Source: JANMCE01 sp031410595
Lineage (GTDB): Bacteria; Actinomycetota; Acidimicrobiia; Acidimicrobiales; Ilumatobacteraceae
DNA: 13,999 bases
Direction of reading: 5' to 3'
Assembly (NCBI GenBank): GCA_031410595.1
Contig: JANNZM010000155.1
Span: 1 to 13,999, forward strand
How positions within the stretch are numbered: the first letter of the stretch is position 1; every line of letters starts with the position of its first letter. Below, piece after piece: positions 1-6,633 of the stretch. A program made the position numbers and the translations under genes. The notes beneath the pieces were generated by a model. That model was not told where the DNA came from and made no database searches. It saw only the letters and a list, made by a program, of their open reading frames with translations.

Positions 1-560
1 ATCTTGAACCCGCCATCGAACTGTGGGGTGATCCGCAGATCACGATGCTTATGGAGCGAATCATGCCGCTGTTTGATCCCTTCGGCATCCGCGACGGAGA
101 GCCAGTGCTTGACGGCCATCTCGAACTGCTTCGCGGTGAGATCGCGCTCGTGTTCGAGCAGTAGGGCTTCGCTCTCGGCGAGCTGGTGTCCGCACCGCGG
201 GTTCCGGAACGCCCGTGACAACTCACCCACCTGATCAGTACCGATCTCACCAGCCCGATACCGGCATGCCGTCTCATCAAGCGTGCGGAACATTTTGGCG
301 AACGCCACACGACGGTGTGCTTCACGACCAGACGTGCGACACGTGAACGCCACCCACGTCTTCGCGGACGCGTGTCCGTCTTGGGCATAAAGGCCGTTAC
401 GGTCAACGATGTCCACAATCGCGACCTTCAATGCATCAAGTTTGCGGCTCGCTCGCTCCAACATGCCAGCCAACAACGCCGCGTCTGGGGCGGTCAGAAA
501 CTCGTGATCCGCAGCGAGCATTTTGTCCAATGCCTCGTTCAACATGGCCGCCGATTCCAT
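1..560 (-). CDS. DUF222-domain protein (likely HNH endonuclease family), N-terminal part, runs off window edge
   Basis: Read from 560 down to base 1, the minus strand stays open for 186 codons with no stop, so the gene is cut by the window edge. It begins MESAAMLNEALDKML and contains the DUF222-like stretches ASAKTWVAFTCRTSGREAHR and GEIGTDQVGELSRAFRN, with a helical LTAKQFEMAVKHWL segment near residue 150. DUF222 proteins usually carry a C-terminal HNH nuclease domain, which would lie outside this window and cannot be confirmed. The ATG at 560 is chosen because TATGAT lies exactly 6 nt upstream (567-572), a leaderless layout, and no Shine-Dalgarno is visible. The family is typical of high-GC actinobacteria, often multicopy, and its biological role is not settled. 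The plus-strand frames over this stretch look like antisense shadows. Confidence 0.85.
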   Translation of the reverse strand, partial: MESAAMLNEALDKMLAADHEFLTAPDAALLAGMLERASRKLDALKVAIVDIVDRNGLYAQDGHASAKTWVAFTCRTSGREAHRRVAFAKMFRTLDETACRYRAGEIGTDQVGELSRAFRNPRCGHQLAESEALLLEHERDLTAKQFEMAVKHWLSVADAEGIKQRHDSLHKHRDLRITPQFDGGFK

Positions 561-566
561 AGGAGA

Positions 567-572
567 ATCATA
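567..572 (-). promoter_or_regulatory. -10 hexamer TATGAT for leaderless transcript of the DUF222 gene
   Basis: TATGAT, then six bases (TCTCCT), then the ATG at 560. With a start 7 nt after the hexamer, transcription would begin on the A of the start codon. No clear -35 is seen at 16-18 nt. The same spacing recurs at three other genes in the window. Confidence 0.5.
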
Positions 573-722
573 CCGGACCGAACGAGTGTTTGCCACCGTT
601 AGAGTGTCAAGAACACCTATCCTGACCAGGACTTATAGCACGCGCCACACCACCGCCCGCGACCCCCAAATGACGCTTCGCCAACACCGAACCAAACCAG
701 GCAAACGGCTCGAAACCATCGT

Positions 723-1094
723 CTAAAAGTGGCCATCCTCGAGGGCGACATTCAGCGTCATGGAGATGTCGTCAAGGGATTGCCCGTCGACGCGGAACCG
801 GTCGGGAGTGCGGCCCAAAATATGGAAGCCGTGGCGAAGATAGAGCGCTTGGGCGCCGGGGTTGTCGCTGAAGACGCCAAGGTCGATCCAGTCGATGATC
901 GGTTCGGAGCGAGCCCACACAATCGCCGAGGAAAGCAGCAGACTTCCACCTCCCATCCGACGGTGAGACGAGAGGACGCCCATCCCCATATTCACTCGAT
1001 GCGATTCTGAACGGACCGTGCCTCCCGCCAGATACAGGCTTCCGACCAGACGGTCACCCGTGTCGACCGGGTTCGGCTCGATACTCTTTGCTCG
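723..1094 (-). pseudogene. GNAT-family N-acetyltransferase, N-terminally truncated remnant
   Basis: The open frame begins just after a TAA at 1095-1097 and ends with TAG at 723. It reads as the C-terminal two-thirds of a GNAT (acetyl-CoA dependent acetyltransferase). It contains a beta-4-like VGSLYLAGGT...VNMGMGVL, the pyrophosphate-binding loop SSHRRMGGGSLLL (R-x-x-G-x-G type), then the usual SDNPGAQALYLRHGFHILGR and a closing DDISMTLNV strand. The N-terminal strand and helices of the fold are absent, and there is no ATG before the conserved region. The only in-frame starts are a GTG/ATG inside beta-4, which would give about 90 residues. I infer a 5' deletion. A functional short protein is unlikely because half of the acetyl-CoA fold is missing. 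RimJ/RimL-like or general GNAT specificity cannot be told. Confidence 0.7.
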
Positions 1095-1154
1095 TTACCA
1101 TCCTGAAATAGCGCGAGGGGCTCCGCCTGACGCTCAGAGGACCTGTTACGTTTG

Positions 1155-1427
1155 TCAACGGTAGACCTGCGATCGGTGGTCGATGTCGAGTGCGAGGATC
1201 ACGAAGGTGCTGTCATGGATGTCGACAATTATTCGCCAGTCGCCGACTCGGTAGCGCCATAATCCGGCCAGTGGCCCGCTCAGGGCCTTGCCGCGACCGC
1301 GAGGATCGTTGGTGTTTCCAACCGTTTTTAGGTACTCGCCGATTCGTTTGGCGGTGGGCCTATCGCGCTTGGCGAGGATACGAAGCTGATCGGCGGCGTC
1401 GGGGTGCAGCTCAATCGTCCAAGCCAA
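1155..1427 (-). CDS. relE: RelE/ParE-superfamily toxin
   Basis: A 90-residue protein when started at the TTG at 1427 (MAWTIELHPDAADQL...), which matches the usual RelE-family N-terminus. A longer open frame upstream overlaps the antitoxin and looks non-coding. Features include the amphipathic first helix (ADQLRILAKRDRPTAKRI) and the characteristic RYRVGDWRIIVDI beta-strand with conserved arginines, ending DIDHRSQVYR. RelE toxins are ribosome-dependent mRNA endonucleases, whereas ParE relatives inhibit gyrase. The R-Y-R-x-G-x-W-R pattern fits RelE better. The start overlaps the end of the upstream antitoxin by 17 nt, indicating translational coupling in a two-gene operon. The gene appears intact. 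The exact target is an inference from the family. Confidence 0.85.
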   Translation of the reverse strand: MAWTIELHPDAADQLRILAKRDRPTAKRIGEYLKTVGNTNDPRGRGKALSGPLAGLWRYRVGDWRIIVDIHDSTFVILALDIDHRSQVYR

Positions 1428-1638
1428 GTTCCTGCACCACCTCGTCAAGCGGGATGGTTGTGACCCTGCCGCTACGGACGTCCGCGGCCCGCTGCGCCAA
1501 GCCGTACTCCCATTCGAGTTCTGGCAGGCCACGTTCGATGGCTGCTCGGAGGTAAAATGACACGGGCCGTTGCGTACGTTCGGCCAATGCGTGCAGTCGT
1601 TGCTGGATCTCTTCTGGAATGCGCACGCTCGTGGGCAT
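1411..1638 (-). CDS. relB: CopG/RelB-like ribbon-helix-helix antitoxin
   Basis: A 75-residue protein beginning MPTSVRIPEEIQQRLHALAE, a typical ribbon-helix-helix DNA-binding N-terminus: a beta-strand followed by helix, with the second helix near RPVSFYLRAAIERGL. The acidic C-terminal tail (LDEVVQELGLDD) would be the part that wraps the RelE toxin. The start is supported by a Shine-Dalgarno AGGAG at 1645-1649, 6 nt from the ATG. It is the first gene of the pair and overlaps the toxin start. The upstream region holds an inverted repeat (1650-1682) covering a TATTAT-type -10, so autorepression by the antitoxin or the complex is expected. Confidence 0.85.
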   Translation of the reverse strand: MPTSVRIPEEIQQRLHALAERTQRPVSFYLRAAIERGLPELEWEYGLAQRAADVRSGRVTTIPLDEVVQELGLDD

Positions 1639-1649
1639 TTGCGTCTCCT

Positions 1650-1682
1650 GACTACAGTAACTACGTATAATACAGTGTAGTC
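1650..1682 (-). promoter_or_regulatory. Operator/promoter of the relBE-like pair
   Basis: A 7-bp inverted repeat, GACTACA at one end and its complement TGTAGTC at the other (plus-strand 1650-1656 and 1676-1682), encloses a -10-like TATTAT (minus strand, 1667-1672). ACTGTA also occurs twice as a direct repeat inside the site. It lies 12 nt upstream of the antitoxin ATG, so a bound ribbon-helix-helix protein would block polymerase. Confidence 0.65.
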
Positions 1683-1693
1683 ATACGTGCGTT

Positions 1694-1757
1694 GGGCCAG
1701 GCGTCGCTGTCACAGTTGGCGGCCTAGGCGGCCGCATATCGTGACAGCGTCAGGCCC
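1694..1757. terminator. Nested inverted repeat downstream of the amine oxidase (terminator or cruciform)
   Basis: Outer arms GGGCC (1694-1698) and GGCCC (1753-1757), middle arms CGCTGTCAC (1705-1713) and GTGACAGCG (1741-1749, perfect), and an inner perfect stem GCGGCC/GGCCGC (1719-1724, 1730-1735) with a 5-nt loop. It starts 8 nt past the amine oxidase stop codon and ends 12 nt before the relBE operator. No U-tract follows on either strand, so it may be a factor-dependent terminator or an insulator. Confidence 0.55.
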
Positions 1758-1764
1758 GCCGTCG

Positions 1765-3081
1765 CTACAAATTCAGGACGCGTTGAGCGGCGGTGAGGCC
1801 GGAGCGGAGGGCGCCTTCCATGAAGCCGGCGTGGCGGTCACAGTGTTCACCGGCGAGTACCAGACGGCCGTAGTCGGCGCGAAGCAACGGGAGTACCCGA
1901 GTGAGTTCCCCGGGGGCGAACGCGGCGTAGGTGCCGAGGGAGTGCTGGTCGTTGGTCCAGTCGGTCACAACTCGGGCGCCGGCGAAACCGACTAGGTCGG
2001 GAAAGACCCGGGTCATGTCCCGGGCAACGCGATCGGCGGCGTCGGGGAAGCTGAGAATGGCGGCGCTGTCGTGACTGGAAAGCAACGCCGTCAGCACGCC
2101 TTCGGGCGCTGGATGCCCCTGTGTTGTCTCCCAAAACTCACCGTAGGCGCGATCGGACAACACACTGCCGTCGTGGCCGGCATCGAGCCAGGCACGACGA
2201 TCAAACTGCACGCTCACCTTGCCACCAATTCCGTACGCGGCGTTCAGGCCCCCCGGCATCATTGGCTCGATCAGGATCCGCCCCAGCACCGGCAACGGCA
2301 CCGCCATCACCACCGCGTCGCCAAAGAAGCTTTGCCCGCCGCCCGCCACCACAACCTCATCATCGTGAACCAAGACCGAGGAGACGGGTGTGGAAAGCCG
2401 CACGCGGTCACCGAGTTCAGCGGCAAGCCGGGCAGCGATCTGGTCGTTGCCGCCGGCGATGCGATATGCGTGATGCCAGCCTCCCGATTCATGATCGAGA
2501 AGCTCCATCCACGCGATATGCGCCAGGCTGATCTCGTTCGGCGAGACCATCATTTCGGTTCGCAACCGACGGCCAATGATGAGGCGGGCGACAGGGTGCA
2601 ACTCAAGCCTGCTCATGAGGTCGGTGGCCGTGTGTTCATCGAAACCAGCGGCAACCGCGCTCGTTGCAGGGTCATCGGGATCGAGTCGATGGGTCAGCGC
2701 CGAACACTCCTTGGACCATCGATCGAGATCAGTGGAGATACGACCCTGCGCAACCTGGTCCCAGTGAGCAAAGGTGCTCACTCGACCGCTGGTATCGAGC
2801 AGGCTGGCCTCCAGCGAAACGGTCGGCCGCGCTTCGAGCAGATCGAGTCCGAATCGGGCAGCGAGGGCCAGTACGGTCGTGTGATTCGGTGCTACGAACT
2901 CGGCGCCGCCCTCTCCATACTGACCGGCAGCGAATCCGTTGCGACGAGTAAATACCCGACCGCCGACACGATTGCGGGCTTCCAGCACAACGACATCGCA
3001 CCCCGAAGCAACCAGAGCATCGGCCGTCGACAGCCCGGCAAAACCGGCCCCGACCACAACGACGCGACGAGCGAAAGCCAT
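1765..3081 (-). CDS. FAD-dependent amine oxidase (flavin monoamine oxidase family)
   Basis: A 438-residue cytosolic flavoenzyme predicted to oxidise an amine using FAD and oxygen. The N-terminus carries the dinucleotide-binding fold VVVVGAGFAGL (GxGxxG at residues 11-16), the acidic residue E34 that binds the FAD ribose, and the R-x-G-G-R motif at 38-42. The C-terminus has the second FAD motif LVLAGEHCDRH..GFMEGALRSG. The length fits bacterial monoamine oxidases (about 430-450). There is no signal peptide. TAACCT lies exactly 6 nt before the ATG (3088-3093) with no Shine-Dalgarno, so the mRNA is probably leaderless. The substrate cannot be told: a polyamine, tyramine or putrescine oxidase or a related desaturase are all possible. 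A long plus-strand open frame crosses this gene but is antisense. Confidence 0.9.
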   Translation of the reverse strand: MAFARRVVVVGAGFAGLSTADALVASGCDVVVLEARNRVGGRVFTRRNGFAAGQYGEGGAEFVAPNHTTVLALAARFGLDLLEARPTVSLEASLLDTSGRVSTFAHWDQVAQGRISTDLDRWSKECSALTHRLDPDDPATSAVAAGFDEHTATDLMSRLELHPVARLIIGRRLRTEMMVSPNEISLAHIAWMELLDHESGGWHHAYRIAGGNDQIAARLAAELGDRVRLSTPVSSVLVHDDEVVVAGGGQSFFGDAVVMAVPLPVLGRILIEPMMPGGLNAAYGIGGKVSVQFDRRAWLDAGHDGSVLSDRAYGEFWETTQGHPAPEGVLTALLSSHDSAAILSFPDAADRVARDMTRVFPDLVGFAGARVVTDWTNDQHSLGTYAAFAPGELTRVLPLLRADYGRLVLAGEHCDRHAGFMEGALRSGLTAAQRVLNL

Positions 3082-3087
3082 CTTCGG

Positions 3088-3093
3088 AGGTTA
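3088..3093 (-). promoter_or_regulatory. -10 hexamer TAACCT for leaderless amine oxidase transcript
   Basis: TAACCT, six bases (CCGAAG), then ATG at 3081. No ribosome-binding site can fit in the gap. The identical hexamer TAACCT is found 8 nt before the divergent asd start (3245-3250). Confidence 0.5.
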
Positions 3094-3190
3094 TGCCCCT
3101 CATGCCTCGCTTGTTGCGCTCCCGCTCGTTCCTCGCCTCCCGCTCCACTGCGCTCAGACTCGCTTCGCTCGAACAATCGTGCGAGCCAAT
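3094..3190. repeat. CGCTC-rich low-complexity spacer between divergent genes
   Basis: The plus strand repeats variants of GCTC/CGCTCC/CTCGC (for example CTCGCTTCGCTCG), so one translated frame becomes Ser-Glu-Arg rich and looks falsely coding. A small hairpin GCTCG/CGAGC lies at its right edge. It sits between the amine oxidase promoter and asd. No gene is supported in it. Confidence 0.45.
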
Positions 3191-3244
3191 CCCGGCTTGG
3201 CCCGGATTCTCGCAATTCATTACGTCAATTTTGGCCAGCCAAAC

Positions 3245-3250
3245 TAACCT
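3245..3250 (+). promoter_or_regulatory. Candidate -10 hexamer TAACCT for asd
   Basis: TAACCT lies 8 nt before the asd ATG. No Shine-Dalgarno is present (the gap reads ACAAACCT), so a leaderless or near-leaderless transcript is likely. The -35 is unclear. Confidence 0.35.
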
Positions 3251-3258
3251 ACAAACCT

Positions 3259-4284
3259 ATGAATATCGGCATTGTTGGCGCAACGGGTCAGGTGGGCGGC
3301 GTGATGCTGCAGCTCTTGGCTGACCGCAAGTTTCCCCTTACCAGTCTGCGGCTTTTCGCTTCCGAGAGATCTGCAGGTCGCATCATCGAGTGGCAGGGTC
3401 AGAAGATCATGGTCGAGAACTCCGAGACGGCAGATCTGACTGGTCTCGACATTGCCTTGTTCTCCGCAGGTGGCGCCTCGTCAAAGGTGCTGGCGCCGCG
3501 GTTCGCTGCAGCCGGTTGCATCGTGATCGACAACTCGTCGGCCTGGCGCATGGACCCCGAGGTGCCGCTGGTGGTGCCCGAGGTCAACGCGCATGATCTT
3601 GATCATCTGCCGAAGGGCATCATCGCCAACCCCAACTGCACCACCATGGCCGCCATGCCGGTCATGAAGAAGCTGCACGAGGAAGCCGGCCTCATCAAGA
3701 TGATCGGCTCGTCGTACCAGGCCGTGTCCGGTGCCGGGCTTGCGGGCGTTGAGGAGCTCGCCAATCAGGTAGCCAAGGCTGGTGACGGTATCGCTGCGCT
3801 GACCTACAACGGTGCCGCTGTCGACATGGGCCAGCCCACCAAGTTTGTGGCGCCCATAGCGTTCAACGTGGTCCCGTTCATCGGCAAAGCCAACAATGAC
3901 GGCGAGACCGATGAAGAAGCCAAGTTTCGTTTCGAGAGCCGCAAAATCCTCGGCATCCCCGACCTGCTCGTGTCAGGCACCTGCGTACGGGTACCGGTGT
4001 TCACCGGTCACTCACTTGCGATCAATGCCGAGTTCGAGCGCCCGATCACACCCGACCGCGCTCGCGAGGTTCTTGACGGTGCGCCGGGCGTCGTCTTGGC
4101 CGAGGTGCCGACAGCACTCATGGCCGCGGGCAAGGATGTGTCGTATGTCGGTCGCATCCGTGTCGATTCCACCGTGCCCGACGGTCGCGGCCTTTGCCTC
4201 TTCGTGAGCGGTGACAACCTGCGCAAAGGTGCCGCGCTCAACACCATCCAAATCGCAGAAGAACTGCTGCGACGACGCAAGTAG
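3259..4284 (+). CDS. asd: Aspartate-semialdehyde dehydrogenase
   Basis: A 341-residue enzyme that reduces aspartyl-4-phosphate to aspartate-4-semialdehyde with NADPH, the branch point to lysine/diaminopimelate, threonine and methionine. The N-terminus MNIGIVGATGQVG is the NADP-binding P-loop. The catalytic cysteine is residue 127 in NPNCTTM. SSYQAVSGAG and the substrate-binding CVRVPVFTGHS (conserved Arg and His) follow, and the C-terminus ends in the family's ALNTIQIAEELL. The open frame continues far upstream, antisense to the amine oxidase, but homology begins at the ATG at 3259, which is therefore the start. Length and motifs are complete. The usual partner lysC is not next to it. The MATE exporter begins 41 nt downstream on the same strand and may be cotranscribed. 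Confidence 0.96.
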   Translation: MNIGIVGATGQVGGVMLQLLADRKFPLTSLRLFASERSAGRIIEWQGQKIMVENSETADLTGLDIALFSAGGASSKVLAPRFAAAGCIVIDNSSAWRMDPEVPLVVPEVNAHDLDHLPKGIIANPNCTTMAAMPVMKKLHEEAGLIKMIGSSYQAVSGAGLAGVEELANQVAKAGDGIAALTYNGAAVDMGQPTKFVAPIAFNVVPFIGKANNDGETDEEAKFRFESRKILGIPDLLVSGTCVRVPVFTGHSLAINAEFERPITPDRAREVLDGAPGVVLAEVPTALMAAGKDVSYVGRIRVDSTVPDGRGLCLFVSGDNLRKGAALNTIQIAEELLRRRK

Positions 4285-4325
4285 CGACTGCTCCTGCGCT
4301 CGGGCGGCGCATCGCGAAGATCGCG

Positions 4326-5585
4326 GTGCCCGCCCTCGGTACGCTCGCGGCCGAGCCGCTCTACCTGCTTGCTGATTCGGCCATCGTTGGCCGTCTCGGC
4401 GCAGCCGCACTGGCCTCGGTTGGCCTGGCGTATGCCGTGCTGACGTTGCCATTTTGGATCACGTCGTTCATCCAGCGGGCGATCACCACGCAGGCCGCTC
4501 GGGCAGTGGGCGGAGGAACAGATGAGCAGTCCGCGGCGGCCGATATCCTTGCCGATGGTCTTGGCGTTGCCGCCATCCTGGGCATCGTGCTGGCGGCAGC
4601 CTTGTGGCTGTTCGCTCGACCATTTTCGTTTGGGCTGAACGGTCGCGGCGAGGTGCTGGAAGGTGCCGTCCAGTACTTGCGCATTGGTGCGTGGGGCATG
4701 CCGTTCTTGCTGCTGTCGTTCGTCGGGCACGGACTCCTTCAAGGAAGCGGTCGCACCAATCGATCTCTCCTCGTGGTGCTGGTTGCCAACGTGGTCAACG
4801 TCGTGCTCGAACTTTGGTTCGTTCACGGATTGCACTGGGGCCTGCGCGGCTCCGCATGGGGAACGCTGGTAGCGCAGGTAATCACTGCCTCGTGGCTGAT
4901 GTGGTTTGTGCTGCAGGAACGACAGAAGCGACACGGACACGCCAACCGCCAGCGCATGACCAAGATGGTGGTCGACGGATTGCGCTTCGGCGTGCGCACA
5001 GCGTGCATCGCCGGAACGTTTATGTTCGCCACTGCTGCCGCTACACGCATGGGCGCCGTGCCAGCTGCTGCCCATCAGATCGTGTCGCAGCTGTTCTACC
5101 TATCGGCGCTCATGCTCGATGCACTTGCGTTGGCCGGGCAAGTGTTGGTGGCCGAACACCTCGGTGCCGATGACGGAGGCAGCGCGGCAACTATACGCAA
5201 GCTGGTCGTCATCACGTTCTGGTTCGGTGTCCTGATCGCCGCCGTCTTCGTCGCGACATCGGGCGCACTCCCCCGCTTGTTCTCCCCCGAGGGCCCGGTG
5301 CGTTCGGCTGCAATTCCGGCGCTCTTCCTACTTGGGCTGATGTCGATCCCTGGCGCGATCGCGTTCTTGTACGACGGCGTCTTCATCGGCACCGGCAACA
5401 TCACCCACATGGTCCGAAGCGCCATCACCGCCACACTGTTGTTCATCCCCTTCGGCGTCGCGTGCATCGCTCGGCCCAGTGCCGGACTACCCCTGTTGTG
5501 GTCCGGCCTCTTCGCCTGGATGATCGCCCGCGCGTGGTTGCACCATCGCAAGGCCGTCGCCCTCGGCTGGTTGGCCCAGCCGTGA
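4326..5585 (+). CDS. MATE-family efflux transporter (DinF-like)
   Basis: A 419-residue polytopic membrane protein with about 12 hydrophobic segments, of the multidrug and toxic compound extrusion type (Na+ or H+ antiport). The N-terminus PALGTLAAEPLYLLADSAIVGRLG is the DinF-subfamily signature of helix 1, and the equivalent region of the second half is at VPAAAHQIVSQLFYLSALML. The only standard start in this frame is the GTG at 4326, because a stop precedes it within asd. Family N-termini are usually some 10 residues longer, and the bases before the GTG do encode family-like residues (RRIAKIA). A non-standard start or translation coupled to asd is therefore possible. Substrate unknown. It ends 8 nt before the convergent PIN-toxin gene stop. 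Confidence 0.9.
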   Translation: MPALGTLAAEPLYLLADSAIVGRLGAAALASVGLAYAVLTLPFWITSFIQRAITTQAARAVGGGTDEQSAAADILADGLGVAAILGIVLAAALWLFARPFSFGLNGRGEVLEGAVQYLRIGAWGMPFLLLSFVGHGLLQGSGRTNRSLLVVLVANVVNVVLELWFVHGLHWGLRGSAWGTLVAQVITASWLMWFVLQERQKRHGHANRQRMTKMVVDGLRFGVRTACIAGTFMFATAAATRMGAVPAAAHQIVSQLFYLSALMLDALALAGQVLVAEHLGADDGGSAATIRKLVVITFWFGVLIAAVFVATSGALPRLFSPEGPVRSAAIPALFLLGLMSIPGAIAFLYDGVFIGTGNITHMVRSAITATLLFIPFGVACIARPSAGLPLLWSGLFAWMIARAWLHHRKAVALGWLAQP

Positions 5586-5593
5586 AAGTTTCT

Positions 5594-6028
5594 TTAGGCC
5601 GGTGAACGAGTGACGACGCGCACGGCCGGCACCGCCTGCGCCAACCGATGGATATCGTCCGGATCAGCCGTGACAACCAATCCGCCCTGATGCATCGAAC
5701 ACACCGCAACGACATGGGCGTCTACAAGATCTTCGGTCCCGACGTTGGCAGCGAAGAGGATCGAACCGACAAGCCTCGCCAGATCGAAGTCGGTGTCCAC
5801 GATCGAGACGGGTGGTTGCCCTGACGTGCCGTCATGTCGCGACAGGGCTGCCTCGAGCGCCCTCGTTCTCTTCACCCCTCGGGCAAGTTCGGCGCAAACA
5901 ACCGCTGGCACGAATACTTCCCTGTCTCGTTTCCATGCCTCCTTCAGCAGAGCCCGAAACGCATCCGTGGGTCTCGTCTTCGAGAGTTCATCCAATCCTG
6001 CGGCATCGAGGACGATTGGTTGGCTCAC
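5594..6028 (-). CDS. vapC: PIN-domain ribonuclease toxin (VapC-like)
   Basis: A 144-residue PIN-domain protein. The four acidic residues expected in the metal-binding active site are present: D8 (IVLDAAGL), E47 (CAELARG), D103 (TEDLVDAH) and D122 (TADPDD). VapC toxins cleave tRNA or rRNA with Mg2+. The length fits. Its ATG overlaps the stop of the upstream ribbon-helix-helix gene (ATGA), so translation is coupled, as is normal for vapBC. It appears intact and would be held inactive by the partner. It converges on the MATE gene with an 8-nt gap and no visible terminator. Confidence 0.88.
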   Translation of the reverse strand: MSQPIVLDAAGLDELSKTRPTDAFRALLKEAWKRDREVFVPAVVCAELARGVKRTRALEAALSRHDGTSGQPPVSIVDTDFDLARLVGSILFAANVGTEDLVDAHVVAVCSMHQGGLVVTADPDDIHRLAQAVPAVRVVTRSPA

Positions 6029-6285
6029 GCCGCGCTGCTCGCGACCGATCCGGCATCAAGGTCGTCAAATGCAGCCGCGGCAGCGTTCGACGCCTCCTCC
6101 GAGACGGGGCCGAATTCGAGATCCCAACTATCGAGCAGATGCCCGAGCGCAGTCCGACGAGCGAGACGATCGACGTGCCGACGAAGCGCCTCGTTCACCA
6201 CGCTGGACAGGTTGAGATTCCCCAAATCCTGCACGGTTTCGATGAGCGTCTCATCGACTGTCACCGTTATCTTACGTTTCGCCAT
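6025..6285 (-). CDS. vapB: Ribbon-helix-helix antitoxin (VapB-like)
   Basis: An 86-residue protein with an Arc/CopG-type start, MAKRKITVTVDETLIETVQDL, followed by LSSVVNEALRRHVDRLARR, the second helix of a ribbon-helix-helix domain. The C-terminal third is acidic and alanine-rich (EEASNAAAAAFDDLD) and probably binds the PIN toxin. It overlaps the toxin start by 4 nt. TACGAT lies exactly 6 nt before the ATG (6292-6297), so the message is likely leaderless. A short inverted repeat TCGT/ACGA surrounds this hexamer and could be the operator. Confidence 0.82.
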   Translation of the reverse strand: MAKRKITVTVDETLIETVQDLGNLNLSSVVNEALRRHVDRLARRTALGHLLDSWDLEFGPVSEEASNAAAAAFDDLDAGSVASSAA

Positions 6286-6291
6286 ACTTTT

Positions 6292-6297
6292 ATCGTA
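6292..6297 (-). promoter_or_regulatory. -10 hexamer TACGAT for leaderless vapBC-like operon
   Basis: TACGAT, six bases (AAAAGT), then the ATG at 6285. The hexamer overlaps a TCGTGATACGA imperfect palindrome, a plausible autoregulatory site. No Shine-Dalgarno is present. Confidence 0.5.
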
Positions 6298-6400
6298 TCA
6301 CGATGTTGCCGTCACCGGCGATGCAGCGTTCGATCGCACCTTACCGAAGGTGATCGGCCTCAGCCTCGAACCGTGCGACCCACCCATCGACCATGTTTGT

Positions 6401-6473
6401 CTGTTCCGCTTTGCGGTGACTTTTCCCAGCCGCAACGGTCTCCGTTGCGAAAAGTCACTGCAAGGCGGAACAG
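6401..6473. repeat. 73-nt nested palindrome in a 336-nt spacer
   Basis: Left arm 6401-6425 (begins CTGTTCCGCTTTGC) and right arm 6449-6473 pair over 25 positions with only two mismatches, both of which become G-U pairs in one RNA orientation. Inside, CGCAACGG (6431-6438) and CCGTTGCG (6442-6449) form a perfect 8-bp stem with a TCT loop. Both strands give similar short spurious frames because of the symmetry. The rest of the spacer (6298-6633) shows no gene I can support. It could be a terminator for the minus-strand cluster, a REP-like or MITE-like element, or a structured RNA. Confidence 0.7.
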
Positions 6474-6633
6474 AACGACAAGGCACCGCGCCCGTGCCGA
6501 TTGATCACACCGGCAGACCGTGGTGACCACAACTTGCTCGTAATGGCTGGCTCTTGCGGAGGTCCGCATCGCGCGCTTCTACTCCCTCAACACCGCCGAT
6601 CACCCTCTCGCGTGACAAACACCTCAAAGAGAT

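Noticed and set aside
1428..1532. Longer 125-residue form of the RelE toxin
   Set aside because: The extra 35 residues are antitoxin sequence in another frame. RelE homology begins at the TTG at 1427.
2071..3258. Long plus-strand open extension in front of asd, which would give a 737-residue protein
   Set aside because: It is antisense to the amine oxidase, has no recognisable domain, and asd homology begins exactly at the ATG at 3259.
4008..5075. 355-codon minus-strand frame over asd and the MATE gene
   Set aside because: Low-complexity, Arg/Gln/His-rich translation typical of the opposite strand of GC-rich genes. The plus-strand genes have clear family motifs.
6401..6473. Integron attC site
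   Set aside because: The end sequences do not match the GTTRRRY / RYYYAAC core sites, and no integrase or cassette is present.
5812..6526. Two 230-codon plus-strand frames over the vapBC-like pair
   Set aside because: Antisense to two overlapping genes with complete toxin and antitoxin motifs. No domain is recognisable.
6298..6569. Short frames on both strands near the long palindrome
   Set aside because: They share similar peptides only because the DNA is an inverted repeat. No ribosome-binding site or family pattern is present.
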